64,000 nt of DNA from NCBI RefSeq assembly GCF_009708005.2, contig NZ_CP052757.1:1240001-1304000 (forward strand). The letters are read 5' to 3'. A program made the position numbers and the translations under genes. Source of the stretch: Cellulosimicrobium protaetiae (GTDB taxonomy: Bacteria; Actinomycetota; Actinomycetes; Actinomycetales; Cellulomonadaceae). The notes beneath the pieces were generated by a model. It was not told where the DNA came from. It did no database searches and saw only the letters and a program-made list of their open reading frames with translations. This document shows positions 14,433 to 24,134 of the stretch, piece after piece; position 1 is the stretch's first letter, and the number at the start of each line of letters is the position of its first letter.

Positions 14433-16448
14433 ATGGAGACGCTCATCGTCATCGGCCTGCTCGGGGGACTCATCACGGGGATCTCGCCGTGCATCCTGCC
14501 GATGCTGCCCGTCATCTTCTTCGCGGGCGGCGTGCAGGGTGCGCGCACGGGAGACACGCCGTCGGCCGCCGCGGAGCCCGGGGCGGGCGGCGTCTCGCCG
14601 TCCCTGTTCGCGGGCGTCCCGGACGCGGTCCGCGTCGGCGGTCGCCCCGCCCTGGGACTGCGGGGCCGGGGTGGCCCGGGCGGCGCCCAGGAGGCCGCCG
14701 GGGCGCGGGAGGTCACGGCGCGGCCGACGCGCGGCGGGGCCCTCGCGCTCGACCTGTCGACGCAGGACGAGCCACAGGCCGCCGCCCCGGCCGACGGGGG
14801 GACCGGGCGCCGCGCGTCCCGGCGCGCCGCGCACCCGGCGGGTCGCTCGTGGCGCCCCTACCTCGTCATCGCGGGCCTGGTCCTCAGCTTCAGCGTCTTC
14901 ACGCTGCTCGGCTCGCTCGTGCTCACCGCGCTCGGGCTGCCGCAGGACCTGCTGCGCTGGGCGGGGATCGTGCTGCTCGTCGTGATCGGCGTGGGGATGA
15001 TCGTGCCGCGCGTCGAGGAGGTCCTGGAACGACCCTTCCGGCGGATCGCGGCGCTCGGGGCGCGACGCGGCGCCGCCCGCCAGGACCGCGGGGCGTTCGT
15101 GCTCGGCCTCGGCCTCGGCGTGCTGTACGTGCCGTGCGCCGGGCCCGTCCTCGCGGCGATCACCGTGGCGGGGGCGACGGGGAACATCGGACCGGGGACC
15201 GTCGCGCTCACGGTGTCGTTCGCGGTCGGGGCGGCGATCCCGCTGCTGGTCTTCGCGCTCGCGGGGCGGCGCGTCGCGGAGCGGGTGCGCGGCTTCCAGC
15301 GGCACACGCGCGGCATCCGCGTGACGGGCGGCGTCGTGATGATCGCGCTCGCGGGCGCGCTCGCGCTCAACCTCCCGGCTGCGCTGCAGCGGGCCCTGCC
15401 CGACTACACGGGCGCGCTCCAGCAGCGGGTCGACGAGAACGAGTCCGTGCGCGAGGCGCTCGACCTCGGCGGTCTCGTCACCGACGAGAACCGCGAGCTG
15501 TCGAACTGCTCGAACGGCGCGCCCGTGCTGGAGGACTGCGGCACCGCCCCGGAGCTGCGCGGCATCGACACGTGGCTCAACACTCCCGGCGGCGAGGCGC
15601 TGACGCTCGAGGGTCTGCGCGGGAAGGTCGTGCTCGTCGACTTCTGGACCTACTCGTGCATCAACTGCCAGCGGGCGATCCCGCACGTCGACGCCTGGTA
15701 CGACCGGTACCGCGACGTCGGCGACGGCTTCGAGGTGATCGGGGTCCACACGCCCGAGTTCGCGTTCGAGAGGGAGACGCGCAACGTCGTCGCGGGCGCG
15801 CGGGACCTCGGCGTCACCTACCCCGTCGCCCAGGACAACTCCTACGCGACGTGGACCGCCTACCGGAACCGCTACTGGCCCGCGCAGTACCTCGTCGACG
15901 CCGACGGGACCGTGCGCCACATCCGGTTCGGCGAGGGCGGGTACGAGGACACCGAGCGCCTCGTCCGCGAGCTCCTGGAAGACGCGAACCCCGGCGTCGA
16001 GCTGCCCGAACCCACGACGGTCGGCGACACGACGCCGCAGGACGAGACGACGCCGGAGACCTACTTCTCCATCAAGCGCGTCGTCAACTACGCCGGCGAG
16101 CCGCGCTACACCGCGGGGCAGCAGGACTTCACGCTCGCCGTCGAGCAGCGGCAGGACACGTTCTCGCTCGGTGGCGTGTGGGACGTCGACTTCCAGGGCG
16201 CGACCGCCGTGTCCGACGACGCGCGCGTGCGCCTCGCGTACCGCTCGACCGACGTCTTCGCGGTGCTCGGCGGCGAGGGCACCGTCACGGCCCGCGTCAC
16301 GACGGACGGGCGGACCACGACCCGCGAGATCGACGTGTCCGGGAGCCCGACGCTCTACCCCGTGCTGGAGGGTGATCGCGCGACCGAGGGCCTCGTCGAG
16401 CTCGACGTCCCGCCCGGCGTCCAGGTGTTCACCGCGACGTTCGGCTGA
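14433..16448 (+). CDS. dipZ: DipZ-like cytochrome c biogenesis/thioredoxin fusion protein
   Basis: A 671-residue membrane protein. The N-terminal CcdA/DsbD-like electron-transfer domain has the paired cysteines in [11 protein letters not shown] (near residue 20) and VPCAGPVLA (near 234). It is followed by an extracytoplasmic TlpA-like thioredoxin domain with CINC (near 410) and a C-terminal beta-rich domain (about 530-671). It should carry reducing equivalents from cytoplasmic thioredoxin to exported proteins. Domain order and length match M. tuberculosis DipZ, a SigK-regulated gene beside mpt70/mpt83. Unusual here is a low-complexity insertion of about 100 residues (about 36-138) between the first and second membrane segments. 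It converges on the next gene with a 6-bp gap. Confidence 0.92.
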   Translation: METLIVIGLLGGLITGISPCILPMLPVIFFAGGVQGARTGDTPSAAAEPGAGGVSPSLFAGVPDAVRVGGRPALGLRGRGGPGGAQEAAGAREVTARPTRGGALALDLSTQDEPQAAAPADGGTGRRASRRAAHPAGRSWRPYLVIAGLVLSFSVFTLLGSLVLTALGLPQDLLRWAGIVLLVVIGVGMIVPRVEEVLERPFRRIAALGARRGAARQDRGAFVLGLGLGVLYVPCAGPVLAAITVAGATGNIGPGTVALTVSFAVGAAIPLLVFALAGRRVAERVRGFQRHTRGIRVTGGVVMIALAGALALNLPAALQRALPDYTGALQQRVDENESVREALDLGGLVTDENRELSNCSNGAPVLEDCGTAPELRGIDTWLNTPGGEALTLEGLRGKVVLVDFWTYSCINCQRAIPHVDAWYDRYRDVGDGFEVIGVHTPEFAFERETRNVVAGARDLGVTYPVAQDNSYATWTAYRNRYWPAQYLVDADGTVRHIRFGEGGYEDTERLVRELLEDANPGVELPEPTTVGDTTPQDETTPETYFSIKRVVNYAGEPRYTAGQQDFTLAVEQRQDTFSLGGVWDVDFQGATAVSDDARVRLAYRSTDVFAVLGGEGTVTARVTTDGRTTTREIDVSGSPTLYPVLEGDRATEGLVELDVPPGVQVFTATFG

Positions 16449-16454
16449 CGCGGG

Positions 16455-17948
16455 TCAGCTCGCGAGCTCCCGCGAGGGTGCCCACGACCCGATCGTCGCG
16501 GTCCCGCCGCCGAGCAGGTCGAGCCCGTCCCCGACGCCGGGGATCCCGGCGAGCCCGACCACGGACTCGAGATCGCCCGGGTGCGGGGCCACGAGCAGCG
16601 TCGTGACGAGCGGCGGGTCGTCGGCCGTCGACCCGCCGCGCCACGAGAGCGCGGCCCAGGCGGTGGCGCCCGGTGCGAGCGTGAGCGGGGCGAGGCCGTC
16701 GTCGTCGGGCTCGAGGAGCACGTCCGTCTCCGCGCCGTCGTCGGCGACGAAGCGGACCGCGGGGGCGCCCGCGAGGACGCACTCCGCGGTGCCGTCGTTG
16801 CGGGCCGTGACGGTGAGGAACCGTCGACCTGCCGCGGCGTCGAAGCCCGCGGCCCCGAGCGCGAGGTCGCCGGGCGCGCACGCGCCCGCGGGGCGAGCCC
16901 CGGCCGTCGGCGCGACCCCCGCGACGAACCCGGAGCGCGTCGCGGACGCGCCGCCGTCCGTCGAGCCGTGGACCTGGTACGCGAGCACCGGGCCCGGGTA
17001 GGTCGCAGCGTCGAGGACGCGCGCGACCACGGCCGCTTCGCCCGAGGTGACCACCGTGAGCAGAGGGTCCTGCGGGAACGTGTCGCGGACGGCGTCGTGC
17101 ACGACCTGCGTCACGCCCGGCTCCGCCGCGACGTCGGCCAGGAGCGTGAGCAGGGCGTCGTCCGGGACGGTCAGCCCGTCGCCGTCGTAGGTGCCGACGC
17201 CGGATCCGTCGACCCCGAGGCTCGTCAGCCCGCGGCCCTCGGCGCGCACGAGCGCGGCGACCTCGACGAGGTCGCCGGCGGAGCGGACGTCGACCGAGGC
17301 AGACCCCGGGGACAGGAACACGCGTCGCACGGGGTCGTGGGCGACGAGGCGCACCGCGTCGGCGACGGCGTCGGCCCCGAGGAGGTCCGGACGCGGCTCC
17401 CCGGTGACCGGGTCGACGCCGCGGGCGGCGGCCGCTCCTGGACCGTGCTCGACGGCGAGCGTCCCGCCGCCGACGCCCGTGCCCTCGACCCGGAGCGACC
17501 ACGCGCCACCGCCGGGCACGGCCGCGAGGATCGCGCTCGCGTCCGTGGCAGTGTGCTGCGCGACCTCGGGGGACGGGAGCGGGGTGACGAGCGTGATCTC
17601 GGCGGACGTGCCTACCCGACCGTTCGTCTGCACGTCCTCGACGCCAGGCAGGGCGAGCAGGAGCGCGACCATGTCCTCCGTCCCGTGCTCAGGGTCGCCG
17701 GGCTCGGGCGGCGTCGCCGTCGAACGGTCCGGCGGCGACGACCGGATCCCGGACGGGTCCGCGACGGCGGAGTCGAGGATCGTCGGCGCGAGAAGTGCGG
17801 CGACGACGGCGAGGCCCACGCCGGCGACCGACGCGACGACGGCGACCGTGCTCCGCGGGACCCTGCGCGCGCTCGCGGGTCGAGGCCCGTCGGTGCCGTC
17901 CGCCGTCGGTACGGTTCGCTCGTCGTCCACGGCCGAGACGCTACCCAC
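16455..17948 (-). CDS. Secreted or membrane-anchored protein with DUF4232-like C-terminus
   Basis: A 497-residue protein with one N-terminal TM helix (STVAVVASVAGVGLAVVAALL, about residues 33-55) and a long extracytoplasmic part. Residues about 90-330 form a domain of unknown type with repeated short beta/alpha motifs. From about 345 the Cys-containing stretch ACAPGDLALGAAGFDA, RRFLTVTARNDGTAECVLAG and a final GATAWAALSWR resemble DUF4232, a small immunoglobulin-like domain of actinobacterial lipoproteins. The first GTG (17948) is used; another GTG six codons later is possible. It is not part of the SigK set, because it lies on the opposite strand and lacks the promoter. Function unknown. Confidence 0.7.
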   Translation of the reverse strand: MGSVSAVDDERTVPTADGTDGPRPASARRVPRSTVAVVASVAGVGLAVVAALLAPTILDSAVADPSGIRSSPPDRSTATPPEPGDPEHGTEDMVALLLALPGVEDVQTNGRVGTSAEITLVTPLPSPEVAQHTATDASAILAAVPGGGAWSLRVEGTGVGGGTLAVEHGPGAAAARGVDPVTGEPRPDLLGADAVADAVRLVAHDPVRRVFLSPGSASVDVRSAGDLVEVAALVRAEGRGLTSLGVDGSGVGTYDGDGLTVPDDALLTLLADVAAEPGVTQVVHDAVRDTFPQDPLLTVVTSGEAAVVARVLDAATYPGPVLAYQVHGSTDGGASATRSGFVAGVAPTAGARPAGACAPGDLALGAAGFDAAAGRRFLTVTARNDGTAECVLAGAPAVRFVADDGAETDVLLEPDDDGLAPLTLAPGATAWAALSWRGGSTADDPPLVTTLLVAPHPGDLESVVGLAGIPGVGDGLDLLGGGTATIGSWAPSRELAS

Positions 17949-18156
17949 GCGGATGCCACGGGGTGACCGCGCCGACGTGGTCTGCGCGGGCTCGCCGCCG
18001 AGTCTTCACACCCGTCCCGGTGGCGACCGGGACGACCGGTGGGCGGTCGTGCGCAGGAGCCCTTCCGAATCGGTCTTTCGGCCCATCGGGGGACCTGCCG
18101 GGCGCCGCCGTATAGCAGGACTCCTGGATACCGGCAACATCTGGCATGATCCGGCC

Positions 18157-18897
18157 ATGACAGTGAGGACGGCAGCGGAGCTGGCGGCGGTCGACGACCC
18201 CGCCTGGCCGACGCTCTCCCGCATGCTCGGGCGCGGTGGCGTGGAGGTCGTGCCGCCCCCTGCGTGGTCGCTCGAAGTCCTGTTTCGGCTCCAGGTCACC
18301 GTCCGCTCCACGCTCGGTGCGCTCGCGCTCCACACGGGTGGGGTCGTCGTCGACGGCGGGTGGTTGCGGATCATCGGCGGGGGCGGCGCCGGGCTGCCCG
18401 ACCTCGCGACCGTCAACGGCCTCGGCGAGCCGGGGGACGACAGCGTCGCGCCGTCGGTCCTGGTCGTCGCGTACGACGTGCTCGGCGGCACGTTCGCGAT
18501 CAACGGCGGCGGCCTCCCGGGCCAGCTCGGCAACGTCAACTACTTCGCGCCCGACGCGCTCACGTGGGTCGACCTCGGGTTCGGCCAGGCCGCGTTCCTC
18601 GAGTGGGCGGTGAGCGGCGGGACGACGGAGTTCTACGCCTCCGTCCGGTGGCCCGGCTGGTACGACGAGGTCGGGACCGTCCGGCTCGACGAGGGCCTGA
18701 GCCTCTACCCACCGCTGTGGTCGGAGGAGGGGCGCGACGTCGCGCGGTCGTCGCGCACGCCCGTCCCGCTCGGCGAGCTCGTGGACTGGCACTTCGAGAT
18801 GGCCGAGCGCATGACGCCGGTCGACGACTACGTGCGCGACACCGACGAGCACCTCGACGGCTACGGCGCATGGCCCGCCGAGGACTACCGGCCGTAG
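18157..18897 (+). CDS. DUF2625 family protein
   Basis: A 246-residue soluble protein matching DUF2625 throughout. The N-terminal TAAELAAVDDPAWP is followed by LFRLQVTVRSTLGALALHTGG, DGGWLRIIGGG, GGTFAINGGG, NYFAPDALTWVDLG and a C-terminal RWPGWYDEV with LSLYPPLWSEEGR. No catalytic motif or secretion signal is visible and the function of the family is unknown. The ATG at 18157 fits the family start. The gene converges on the ECF41 sigma gene with 4 bp between stops. The 208 bp upstream hold no clear element except a -10-like CATGAT near 18145. Confidence 0.85.
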   Translation: MTVRTAAELAAVDDPAWPTLSRMLGRGGVEVVPPPAWSLEVLFRLQVTVRSTLGALALHTGGVVVDGGWLRIIGGGGAGLPDLATVNGLGEPGDDSVAPSVLVVAYDVLGGTFAINGGGLPGQLGNVNYFAPDALTWVDLGFGQAAFLEWAVSGGTTEFYASVRWPGWYDEVGTVRLDEGLSLYPPLWSEEGRDVARSSRTPVPLGELVDWHFEMAERMTPVDDYVRDTDEHLDGYGAWPAEDYRP

Positions 18898-18901
18898 CCC
18901 G

Positions 18902-19846
18902 TCAGGGCCACCACGGGCCGGGATCGTCGAGCAGCCCCGGCGGCACGGTGGTGAGCTTGTCGGGGTTCCGCACGATGTCGAGCGCCACGACGCGGCCGTC
19001 GGCGAGCGTGAACGCCAGGACCGTGAGCACCCCCGAGCCGTCCACGAGCGCGAGCCCGGGACTGCCGTTGACGTCGACCGCCCCCGCGCCGCGCGGCCGG
19101 TTGCGGAGGTAGGAGAGCAGGACCTCCCCGACGCTCTGCGCCCCCTGGACCGGGTGCCGCAGCGCGCGGACCTTGCCGCCGCCGTCGCCCCGGAGCGTCA
19201 CGTCGGGGTCGAGCAGGCCGAGCAGCGTCGGCAGGTCGTCGCCCGCGCACGCCGCGACGAACGCCTCGACGACGCGCTCCTGCTCGGCGCGCGACGTCCG
19301 ACCGCGCGGGCGTCCCGCCTCGACGTCCTGACGGGCGCGCGACGCGAGCTGGCGCACCGCCGCGGGGGAGCGCCCGACGACGTCGCCCACCTCCTCGAAC
19401 GGCAGCCCGAAGACGTCGTGCAGGACGAACGCGACACGCTGCGCGGGGGAGAGCCGCTCGAGCACGAGGAGCAGCGCCATGCTCACCTCCTCGTCGAGCG
19501 TGGCGCGGTCGGCGGGGTCGGCGGCGTCCCGCGCGGTCGCGGCGGACGACGCGACCGGTGACCGCGCGCCGGGTGCCGTGACGACGGGCTCGGGCAGCCA
19601 CGTCCCGACGTAGCGCTCGCGCCGCACGCGCGCGCTGCCGAGCACGTCGAGCGCGAGGCGCCCGACCGTCGTCGTGAGCCACGCCGCGAGGTTGCGGATC
19701 GACGCCGGGTCCTGCGTGCGCAGGCGTAGCCATGCGTCCTGCACGCAGTCCTCGGCGTCCGACCAGGACCCGGTCGTCGCGTAGGCGAGGCGCAGGAGGC
19801 GCGGGCGCTCGGCCTCGAAGGCGTGCGCGAGGTCGTCGGTGCTCAC
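18902..19846 (-). CDS. sigJ: ECF41-group sigma factor (SigJ-like) with fused SnoaL-like domain
   Basis: A 314-residue ECF sigma factor. Region 2 is at about 5-75 (AFEAERPRLLRLAYATTGS, AEDCVQDAWLRLR), region 4 at about 118-175 (LSPAQRVAFVLHDVFGLPF, VVGRSPAAVRQLASRAR), and a SnoaL/NTF2-like regulatory domain fills the C-terminus. The ECF41 signature NPDKL is present near residue 294. In this group the fused domain replaces an anti-sigma factor, and the sigma gene is usually paired with an oxidoreductase gene. Here it overlaps the NmrA-like gene by 4 bp (GTGA). A matching promoter lies before that gene. Confidence 0.92.
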   Translation of the reverse strand: MSTDDLAHAFEAERPRLLRLAYATTGSWSDAEDCVQDAWLRLRTQDPASIRNLAAWLTTTVGRLALDVLGSARVRRERYVGTWLPEPVVTAPGARSPVASSAATARDAADPADRATLDEEVSMALLLVLERLSPAQRVAFVLHDVFGLPFEEVGDVVGRSPAAVRQLASRARQDVEAGRPRGRTSRAEQERVVEAFVAACAGDDLPTLLGLLDPDVTLRGDGGGKVRALRHPVQGAQSVGEVLLSYLRNRPRGAGAVDVNGSPGLALVDGSGVLTVLAFTLADGRVVALDIVRNPDKLTTVPPGLLDDPGPWWP

Positions 19847-20613
19847 CGTGCGGCCGTCTCCGGGGTGCGCTGCGCGGCGAGCCAGTCGGTGAAGGTCGTC
19901 GTACCCCGTGCGTCGGGGTGCGGGTCGGTGAGGCCGCCCGCGCGCAGGGCTCGCCCGATCTTCCCGGGCAGCGGGACCCGGACGGGGAGAGCCCGCGAGC
20001 CGGTCGCCGCACGCCAGGCGCGCGCCGCGTCCCGCAGGTCGAGCACCTCGGGCCCCGCGACGGTCGTGGTCGAGCGGAGCGGCTCGCGCTCCGCGGCGTC
20101 GGCGACGGCCGAGGCCGCGTCCCGCGCCGCGACGGGCTGGACCGGCGCGCGCAGCAGCGGCACGACGCCGCGCCGCGCGGCCCCGGCGAGCGTCCCGGCG
20201 ACGAACTCGTGGAACTGGGTCACCGCGACGACCGTCCACGGGACGTCGCCGGCGGCGACCGCCCGCTCCTGCTCGACCTTCACCCCGTAGTAGGCCATCG
20301 GGACATCGTGGCACCCCACGATCGAGACGAGCACGTGGTGGCGCACCCCGGCGTCGTGCTCGGCAGCGAGCAGCCGCCGCGTCCCGTCGACGAGCGTGGC
20401 GCGCGCGTCCTTCGTGGACGACGACGCGTTGCTCGCGTCGACGACGACGTCGACCCCGGCGAGCGCGGCCGGGAGCCCCGCGCCCGTCGTGAGGTCGACG
20501 GGGTACCGCTCCGCCCGCCTGCTCAGTGCGCGCACCTCGTGCCCGCGCGCGGCCAGCGCCGCGACGACGTGCCGGCCGATCGTCCCTGTCCCACCTGTCA
20601 CTGCGATCTTCAT
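19843..20613 (-). CDS. NmrA-like NAD(P)-binding oxidoreductase linked to ECF41
   Basis: A 256-residue atypical short-chain dehydrogenase. The N-terminal Rossmann motif is MKIAVTGGTGTIGRHV, followed by VDVVVDASNAS and VSIVGCHDVPMAYYGVK, typical of NmrA/SDR_a5 proteins. Oxidoreductases of this type are one of the three classical genomic partners and targets of ECF41 sigma factors (carboxymuconolactone decarboxylase, oxidoreductase, epimerase). The substrate is unknown. It is the first gene of a two-gene operon and its ATG is only 8 nt beyond the predicted ECF41 -10 element, so its mRNA may be leaderless. Confidence 0.88.
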   Translation of the reverse strand: MKIAVTGGTGTIGRHVVAALAARGHEVRALSRRAERYPVDLTTGAGLPAALAGVDVVVDASNASSSTKDARATLVDGTRRLLAAEHDAGVRHHVLVSIVGCHDVPMAYYGVKVEQERAVAAGDVPWTVVAVTQFHEFVAGTLAGAARRGVVPLLRAPVQPVAARDAASAVADAAEREPLRSTTTVAGPEVLDLRDAARAWRAATGSRALPVRVPLPGKIGRALRAGGLTDPHPDARGTTTFTDWLAAQRTPETAAR

Positions 20614-20621
20614 ACCCGTAC

Positions 20622-20648
20622 GACGCCGCAGCGTCCCGGGATGTGACA
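20622..20648 (-). promoter_or_regulatory. ECF41-type promoter
   Basis: Read on the minus strand, TGTCACA (20648-20642), exactly 16 bases, then CGTC (20625-20622). This equals the ECF41 consensus TGTCACA-N16-CGTC. It drives the oxidoreductase-sigJ operon and implies that the sigma factor activates its own operon. Confidence 0.82.
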
Positions 20649-20667
20649 TGACCACCCGCGGGAGTAG

Positions 20668-20677
20668 TTGTATACAA
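20668..20677. promoter_or_regulatory. Candidate GntR/FadR-type operator
   Basis: The perfect 10-bp palindrome TTGTATACAA lies 30 bp before the gntR start and 20 bp from the divergent ECF41 promoter. FCD-type GntR repressors often bind TGTATACA-like sites. It is AT-rich against a very GC-rich background. Confidence 0.65.
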
Positions 20678-20706
20678 GTGCGCAGTGTGTGTGGCACGAT
20701 GGCCGG

Positions 20707-21429
20707 GTGACGACGACGCCCGACCTGCGCGCCGCCGTCGGGCAGGCCACGACGGCCCCCGGCGACGCGGGCCTCGCGCGCCGCCAGTCCGGTGCCCGCG
20801 CGGTCTACGACCTCCTGCGTGGCCGGATCATCGACGGCTCGCTCGCGCCCGACGCCCGCGTCACCGAGCCCGTGCTGTCCGCCGAGCTCGGCGTCTCCCG
20901 GACCCCGGTGCGCGAGGCGCTGCGCCTGCTCCAGGCGGAGGCGCTCGTCGTCGAGCTGCCGACCGGGGGAGTGCGCGTCGCGCCGCTCGACGTCGCGGAC
21001 GCCCGGCGCGTCTACGACGTCCGCGCTCGGCTCGAAGGCCTGCTCGCCCGGGACGCGTGCGAGCGCGCCACGCCCGACGACGTCGCCCGCATCGTCCGCC
21101 TCGTGACCCTCATGGACGCGGTGCGGGACCACGAGGACGAGGTGCTGCGCGTCGGCGCACAGTTCCACGGCGAGATCGAGGCGCTCGCCGACAACCGCTG
21201 GGGGTCGGCGCTCCTGCGCCAGATCCGCGGCCACGTCGACCGGTACCGCGCGCTCGCCGCACGCCGCCGCGTCGGCACCACCGACCACGTCGACGAGCAC
21301 CGCGCGGTCGCCGACGCGATCGCGAGCCGCGACGCCGACGCCGCCGAGGCCGCGATGCGTGCCCACATCGAGCGCAGCGCGGCCCTCGCGGAGCAGTCCC
21401 TGCGCGCTCACGACCCCGACGCTCCCTGA
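20707..21429 (+). CDS. GntR-family (FCD domain) regulator of the methylcitrate operon
   Basis: A 240-residue regulator. The winged HTH is at about 28-95 ([39 protein letters not shown]) and an all-helical FCD effector domain at about 100-225 ([20 protein letters not shown]). GTG at 20707 was chosen; it lies just after a -10-like CACGAT, so the transcript may be leaderless. It is the first gene of a run with prpD, prpB and prpC. The TTGTATACAA palindrome just upstream is the likely autoregulatory site. The effector is probably a methylcitrate-cycle intermediate, by context only. Confidence 0.88.
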   Translation: MTTTPDLRAAVGQATTAPGDAGLARRQSGARAVYDLLRGRIIDGSLAPDARVTEPVLSAELGVSRTPVREALRLLQAEALVVELPTGGVRVAPLDVADARRVYDVRARLEGLLARDACERATPDDVARIVRLVTLMDAVRDHEDEVLRVGAQFHGEIEALADNRWGSALLRQIRGHVDRYRALAARRRVGTTDHVDEHRAVADAIASRDADAAEAAMRAHIERSAALAEQSLRAHDPDAP

Positions 21430-21458
21430 CCACCGCCCACCGCACGACGGAGACACCG

Positions 21459-23141
21459 ATGCCGTACACCCACCACCTGCGCGTCTACCCCAGCGCGGAG
21501 CCGCTCGACCGCACCGACCAGCTCGCGTGGAAGCTCGCCGAGCTCGCGACGGACCCGGTCGAGGTCACGCCCGAGGTCGTCGACATGGTGATCAACCGCG
21601 TCATCGACAACGCGGCCGTCGCCGCGGCGAGCCTCGTGCGCGGCCCCGCGGTCGCCGCGCGCGGCCAGGCGCTCGCGCACCCGTACACGCCGGGCGCGAC
21701 GGTGTTCGGCTGCGGCCTCGACACCCGCACGAGCCCCGAGTGGGCGGCGTGGGCGAACGGCGTCGCGGTGCGCGAGCTCGACTTCCACGACACGTTCCTC
21801 GCCGCCGAGTACTCCCACCCGGGGGACAACATCCCGCCGATCCTCGCCGTCGCGCAGCACGTCGGGTCCGACGGCGCCGCGGTCGTGCGGGCGATCGCGA
21901 CCGGCTACGAGATCCAGGTCGACCTCGTGCGCGCGATCAGCCTGCACCGGCACAAGATCGACCACGTCGCGCACCTCGGGCCGTCGGCCGCCGCGGGCAT
22001 CGGGACGCTGCTCGGCCTCGGCACCGAGACGGTGTTCCAGGCGATCGGCCAGGCCCTGCACACGACGACGGCCACGCGCCAGTCCCGCAAGGGCCAGATC
22101 TCCACGTGGAAGGCGCACGCCCCGGCGTTCGCGGGCAAGGTCGCGGTCGAGGCCGTCGACCGGGCGATGCGCGGCCAGACGTCGCCCGAGCCGATCTACG
22201 AGGGCGAGGACGGCGTCGTCGCGTGGCTGCTCGACGGTCCGGACGCGGCGTACGACGTCGTGCTCCCCGCCCCCGGCGAGCCGAAGACCGCGATCCTCGA
22301 CACGTACACCAAGGAGCACTCGGCGGAGTACCAGTCGCAGGCGCTCATCGACCTCGCCCGGGCGCTGCACGACGAGCACCCCTGGCTCGCCGACCCCGAC
22401 AACGTGACGAGCGTCGTCATCCACACGAGCCACCACACGCACTACGTGATCGGCTCGGGCGCCAACGACCCGCAGAAGTACGACCCCACCGCGTCGCGCG
22501 AGACGCTCGACCACTCGATCCCGTACATCTTCGCGGTCGCGCTCCAGGACGGCGGCTGGCACCACGTCGACTCCTACACGCCCGAGCGCGCGGGTCGACC
22601 CGACACGGTCGCGCTGTGGGCCAAGGTCACGACGGCCGAGGACCCGGAGTGGACGCGCCGCTACCACTCGACCGATCCGGCCGAGAAGGCGTTCGGAGGT
22701 CGCGTCGAGATCGAGCTGGCCGACGGCGGCCGCCTCGTCCGCGAGATCGCCGTCGCCGACGCGCACCCGCTCGGCGCGCGGCCGTTCGGCCGCGAGCAGT
22801 ACGTGAAGAAGTTCCGCACGCTCGCGGCGGGGGTCCTCGAGGACGCCGAGATCGAGCGGTTCCTCGACCTCGCGCAGCGGCTCCCGTCGCTCACGCCCGC
22901 CGAGGTGCGCGAGCTGACGATCGTCGGCCGCCCGGGGCTGCTCGACTCGGTGCCCACGCCGACCGGGCTCTTCGAGCTCGGGCGACCCGACGCCGCGATG
23001 CCCGCCGAGTTCGAGGGCGAGGGCTTCACCATGCACGAGGCGCCCGACGCCGCGGCGCAGCCCGGCGGACCGGGTGGCACGACGTCGTCGGGCGACCCCG
23101 CGCCGTCGGGCACCGCGACGACCGGGGGAGAGGTGCGCTGA
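21459..23141 (+). CDS. prpD: 2-methylcitrate dehydratase (MmgE/PrpD family)
   Basis: A 560-residue enzyme that would dehydrate 2-methylcitrate in propionyl-CoA breakdown. MmgE/PrpD landmarks are [65 protein letters not shown] and [16 protein letters not shown]. The last 60 residues or so form a Gly/Ser/Thr/Pro-rich tail absent from most homologues. ATG at 21459 follows ACGGAG. It starts 29 bp after gntR and its stop overlaps the prpB start (TGATG). Confidence 0.92.
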   Translation: MPYTHHLRVYPSAEPLDRTDQLAWKLAELATDPVEVTPEVVDMVINRVIDNAAVAAASLVRGPAVAARGQALAHPYTPGATVFGCGLDTRTSPEWAAWANGVAVRELDFHDTFLAAEYSHPGDNIPPILAVAQHVGSDGAAVVRAIATGYEIQVDLVRAISLHRHKIDHVAHLGPSAAAGIGTLLGLGTETVFQAIGQALHTTTATRQSRKGQISTWKAHAPAFAGKVAVEAVDRAMRGQTSPEPIYEGEDGVVAWLLDGPDAAYDVVLPAPGEPKTAILDTYTKEHSAEYQSQALIDLARALHDEHPWLADPDNVTSVVIHTSHHTHYVIGSGANDPQKYDPTASRETLDHSIPYIFAVALQDGGWHHVDSYTPERAGRPDTVALWAKVTTAEDPEWTRRYHSTDPAEKAFGGRVEIELADGGRLVREIAVADAHPLGARPFGREQYVKKFRTLAAGVLEDAEIERFLDLAQRLPSLTPAEVRELTIVGRPGLLDSVPTPTGLFELGRPDAAMPAEFEGEGFTMHEAPDAAAQPGGPGGTTSSGDPAPSGTATTGGEVR

Positions 23142-24058
23142 TGCTGTACAGCCAGGTGACGCCGTCGGACAAGCGGCGCGCGTTCCGCGCGGCGCTCGAC
23201 GCCGCGGCGACCACGGGGGAGCCGCTGCGGCTCCCGGGCGCGTTCAACCCGCTGTCCGCGCGCCTGATCCAGGACAAGGGCTTCGAGGGCGTGTACGTGT
23301 CGGGGGCCGTGCTGTCGGCGGACCTCGGGCTGCCCGACATCGGCCTCACGACGCTCACCGAGGTCGCGGGGCGCTCGCAGCAGATCGCACGCGTCACCGA
23401 CCTGCCCGCGCTCGTCGACGCCGACACCGGGTTCGGCGAGCCGATGAACGTCGCGCGCACCGTCCAGGCGCTCGAGGACGCGGGCGTCGCGGGCGCGCAC
23501 GTCGAGGACCAGGTCAACCCCAAGCGGTGCGGCCACCTCGACGGCAAGGAGGTCGTCGGGCTCGACGAGGCCGCCAAGCGGGTCCGTGCGGCCGCCGACG
23601 CACGGCGCGACCCCGGATTCCTGATCATGGCGCGCACCGACGTCCGGGGCACGATCCCCGGCGACGCCGGGCTGCGCGCCGCGATCGACCGCGCGAAGGC
23701 ACTGGTGGACGCGGGCGCCGACGCCATCTTCCCCGAGGCCATGAAGGACCTCTCGGAGTTCGAGGCCGTCGCGTCCGCCGTCGACGTGCCCGTGCTCGCC
23801 AACATGACCGAGTTCGGCAAGTCCGAGCTCTTCACGCGCCGCCAGCTCGGCGACGCGGGCGTCCGGCTGATCATCTATCCCGTCACGCTTCTGCGGGTCG
23901 CGATGGGCGCCGCCGAGCGCGCGCTCGACGAGATCGCCGAGACCGGCACCCAGGCGGGGCAGGTCGAGGGCATGCAGACGCGCGCCCGCCTGTACGAGCT
24001 CCTCGACTACGCCGCCTACAACACGTTCGACGAGGGCATCTTCACGTACCGGCCCTGA
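23141..24058 (+). CDS. prpB: 2-methylisocitrate lyase
   Basis: A 305-residue isocitrate lyase superfamily enzyme that cleaves 2-methylisocitrate to pyruvate and succinate. The catalytic loop KRCGH is near residue 128, metal ligands are in DADTGFGEP near 87, and YVSGAVLSADLGLPDIG and NMTEFGKSELF are also conserved. Its length suits PrpB (about 295-305 residues) and not the longer AceA. The ATG overlaps the prpD stop by one base and prpC follows 76 bp later. Confidence 0.94.
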   Translation: MLYSQVTPSDKRRAFRAALDAAATTGEPLRLPGAFNPLSARLIQDKGFEGVYVSGAVLSADLGLPDIGLTTLTEVAGRSQQIARVTDLPALVDADTGFGEPMNVARTVQALEDAGVAGAHVEDQVNPKRCGHLDGKEVVGLDEAAKRVRAAADARRDPGFLIMARTDVRGTIPGDAGLRAAIDRAKALVDAGADAIFPEAMKDLSEFEAVASAVDVPVLANMTEFGKSELFTRRQLGDAGVRLIIYPVTLLRVAMGAAERALDEIAETGTQAGQVEGMQTRARLYELLDYAAYNTFDEGIFTYRP

Positions 24059-24134
24059 CGACCCGGTGCCGCGCGCCCGTGGGGCCGCGGCACCGGCAAT
24101 TCCCGCGACCCGTGCAGCACGAAGGAGTGACCGC

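Noticed and set aside
23141-24058. prpB as glyoxylate-cycle isocitrate lyase
   Set aside because: Length of about 305 residues, the KRCGH loop context and position between prpD and prpC all favour methylisocitrate lyase.
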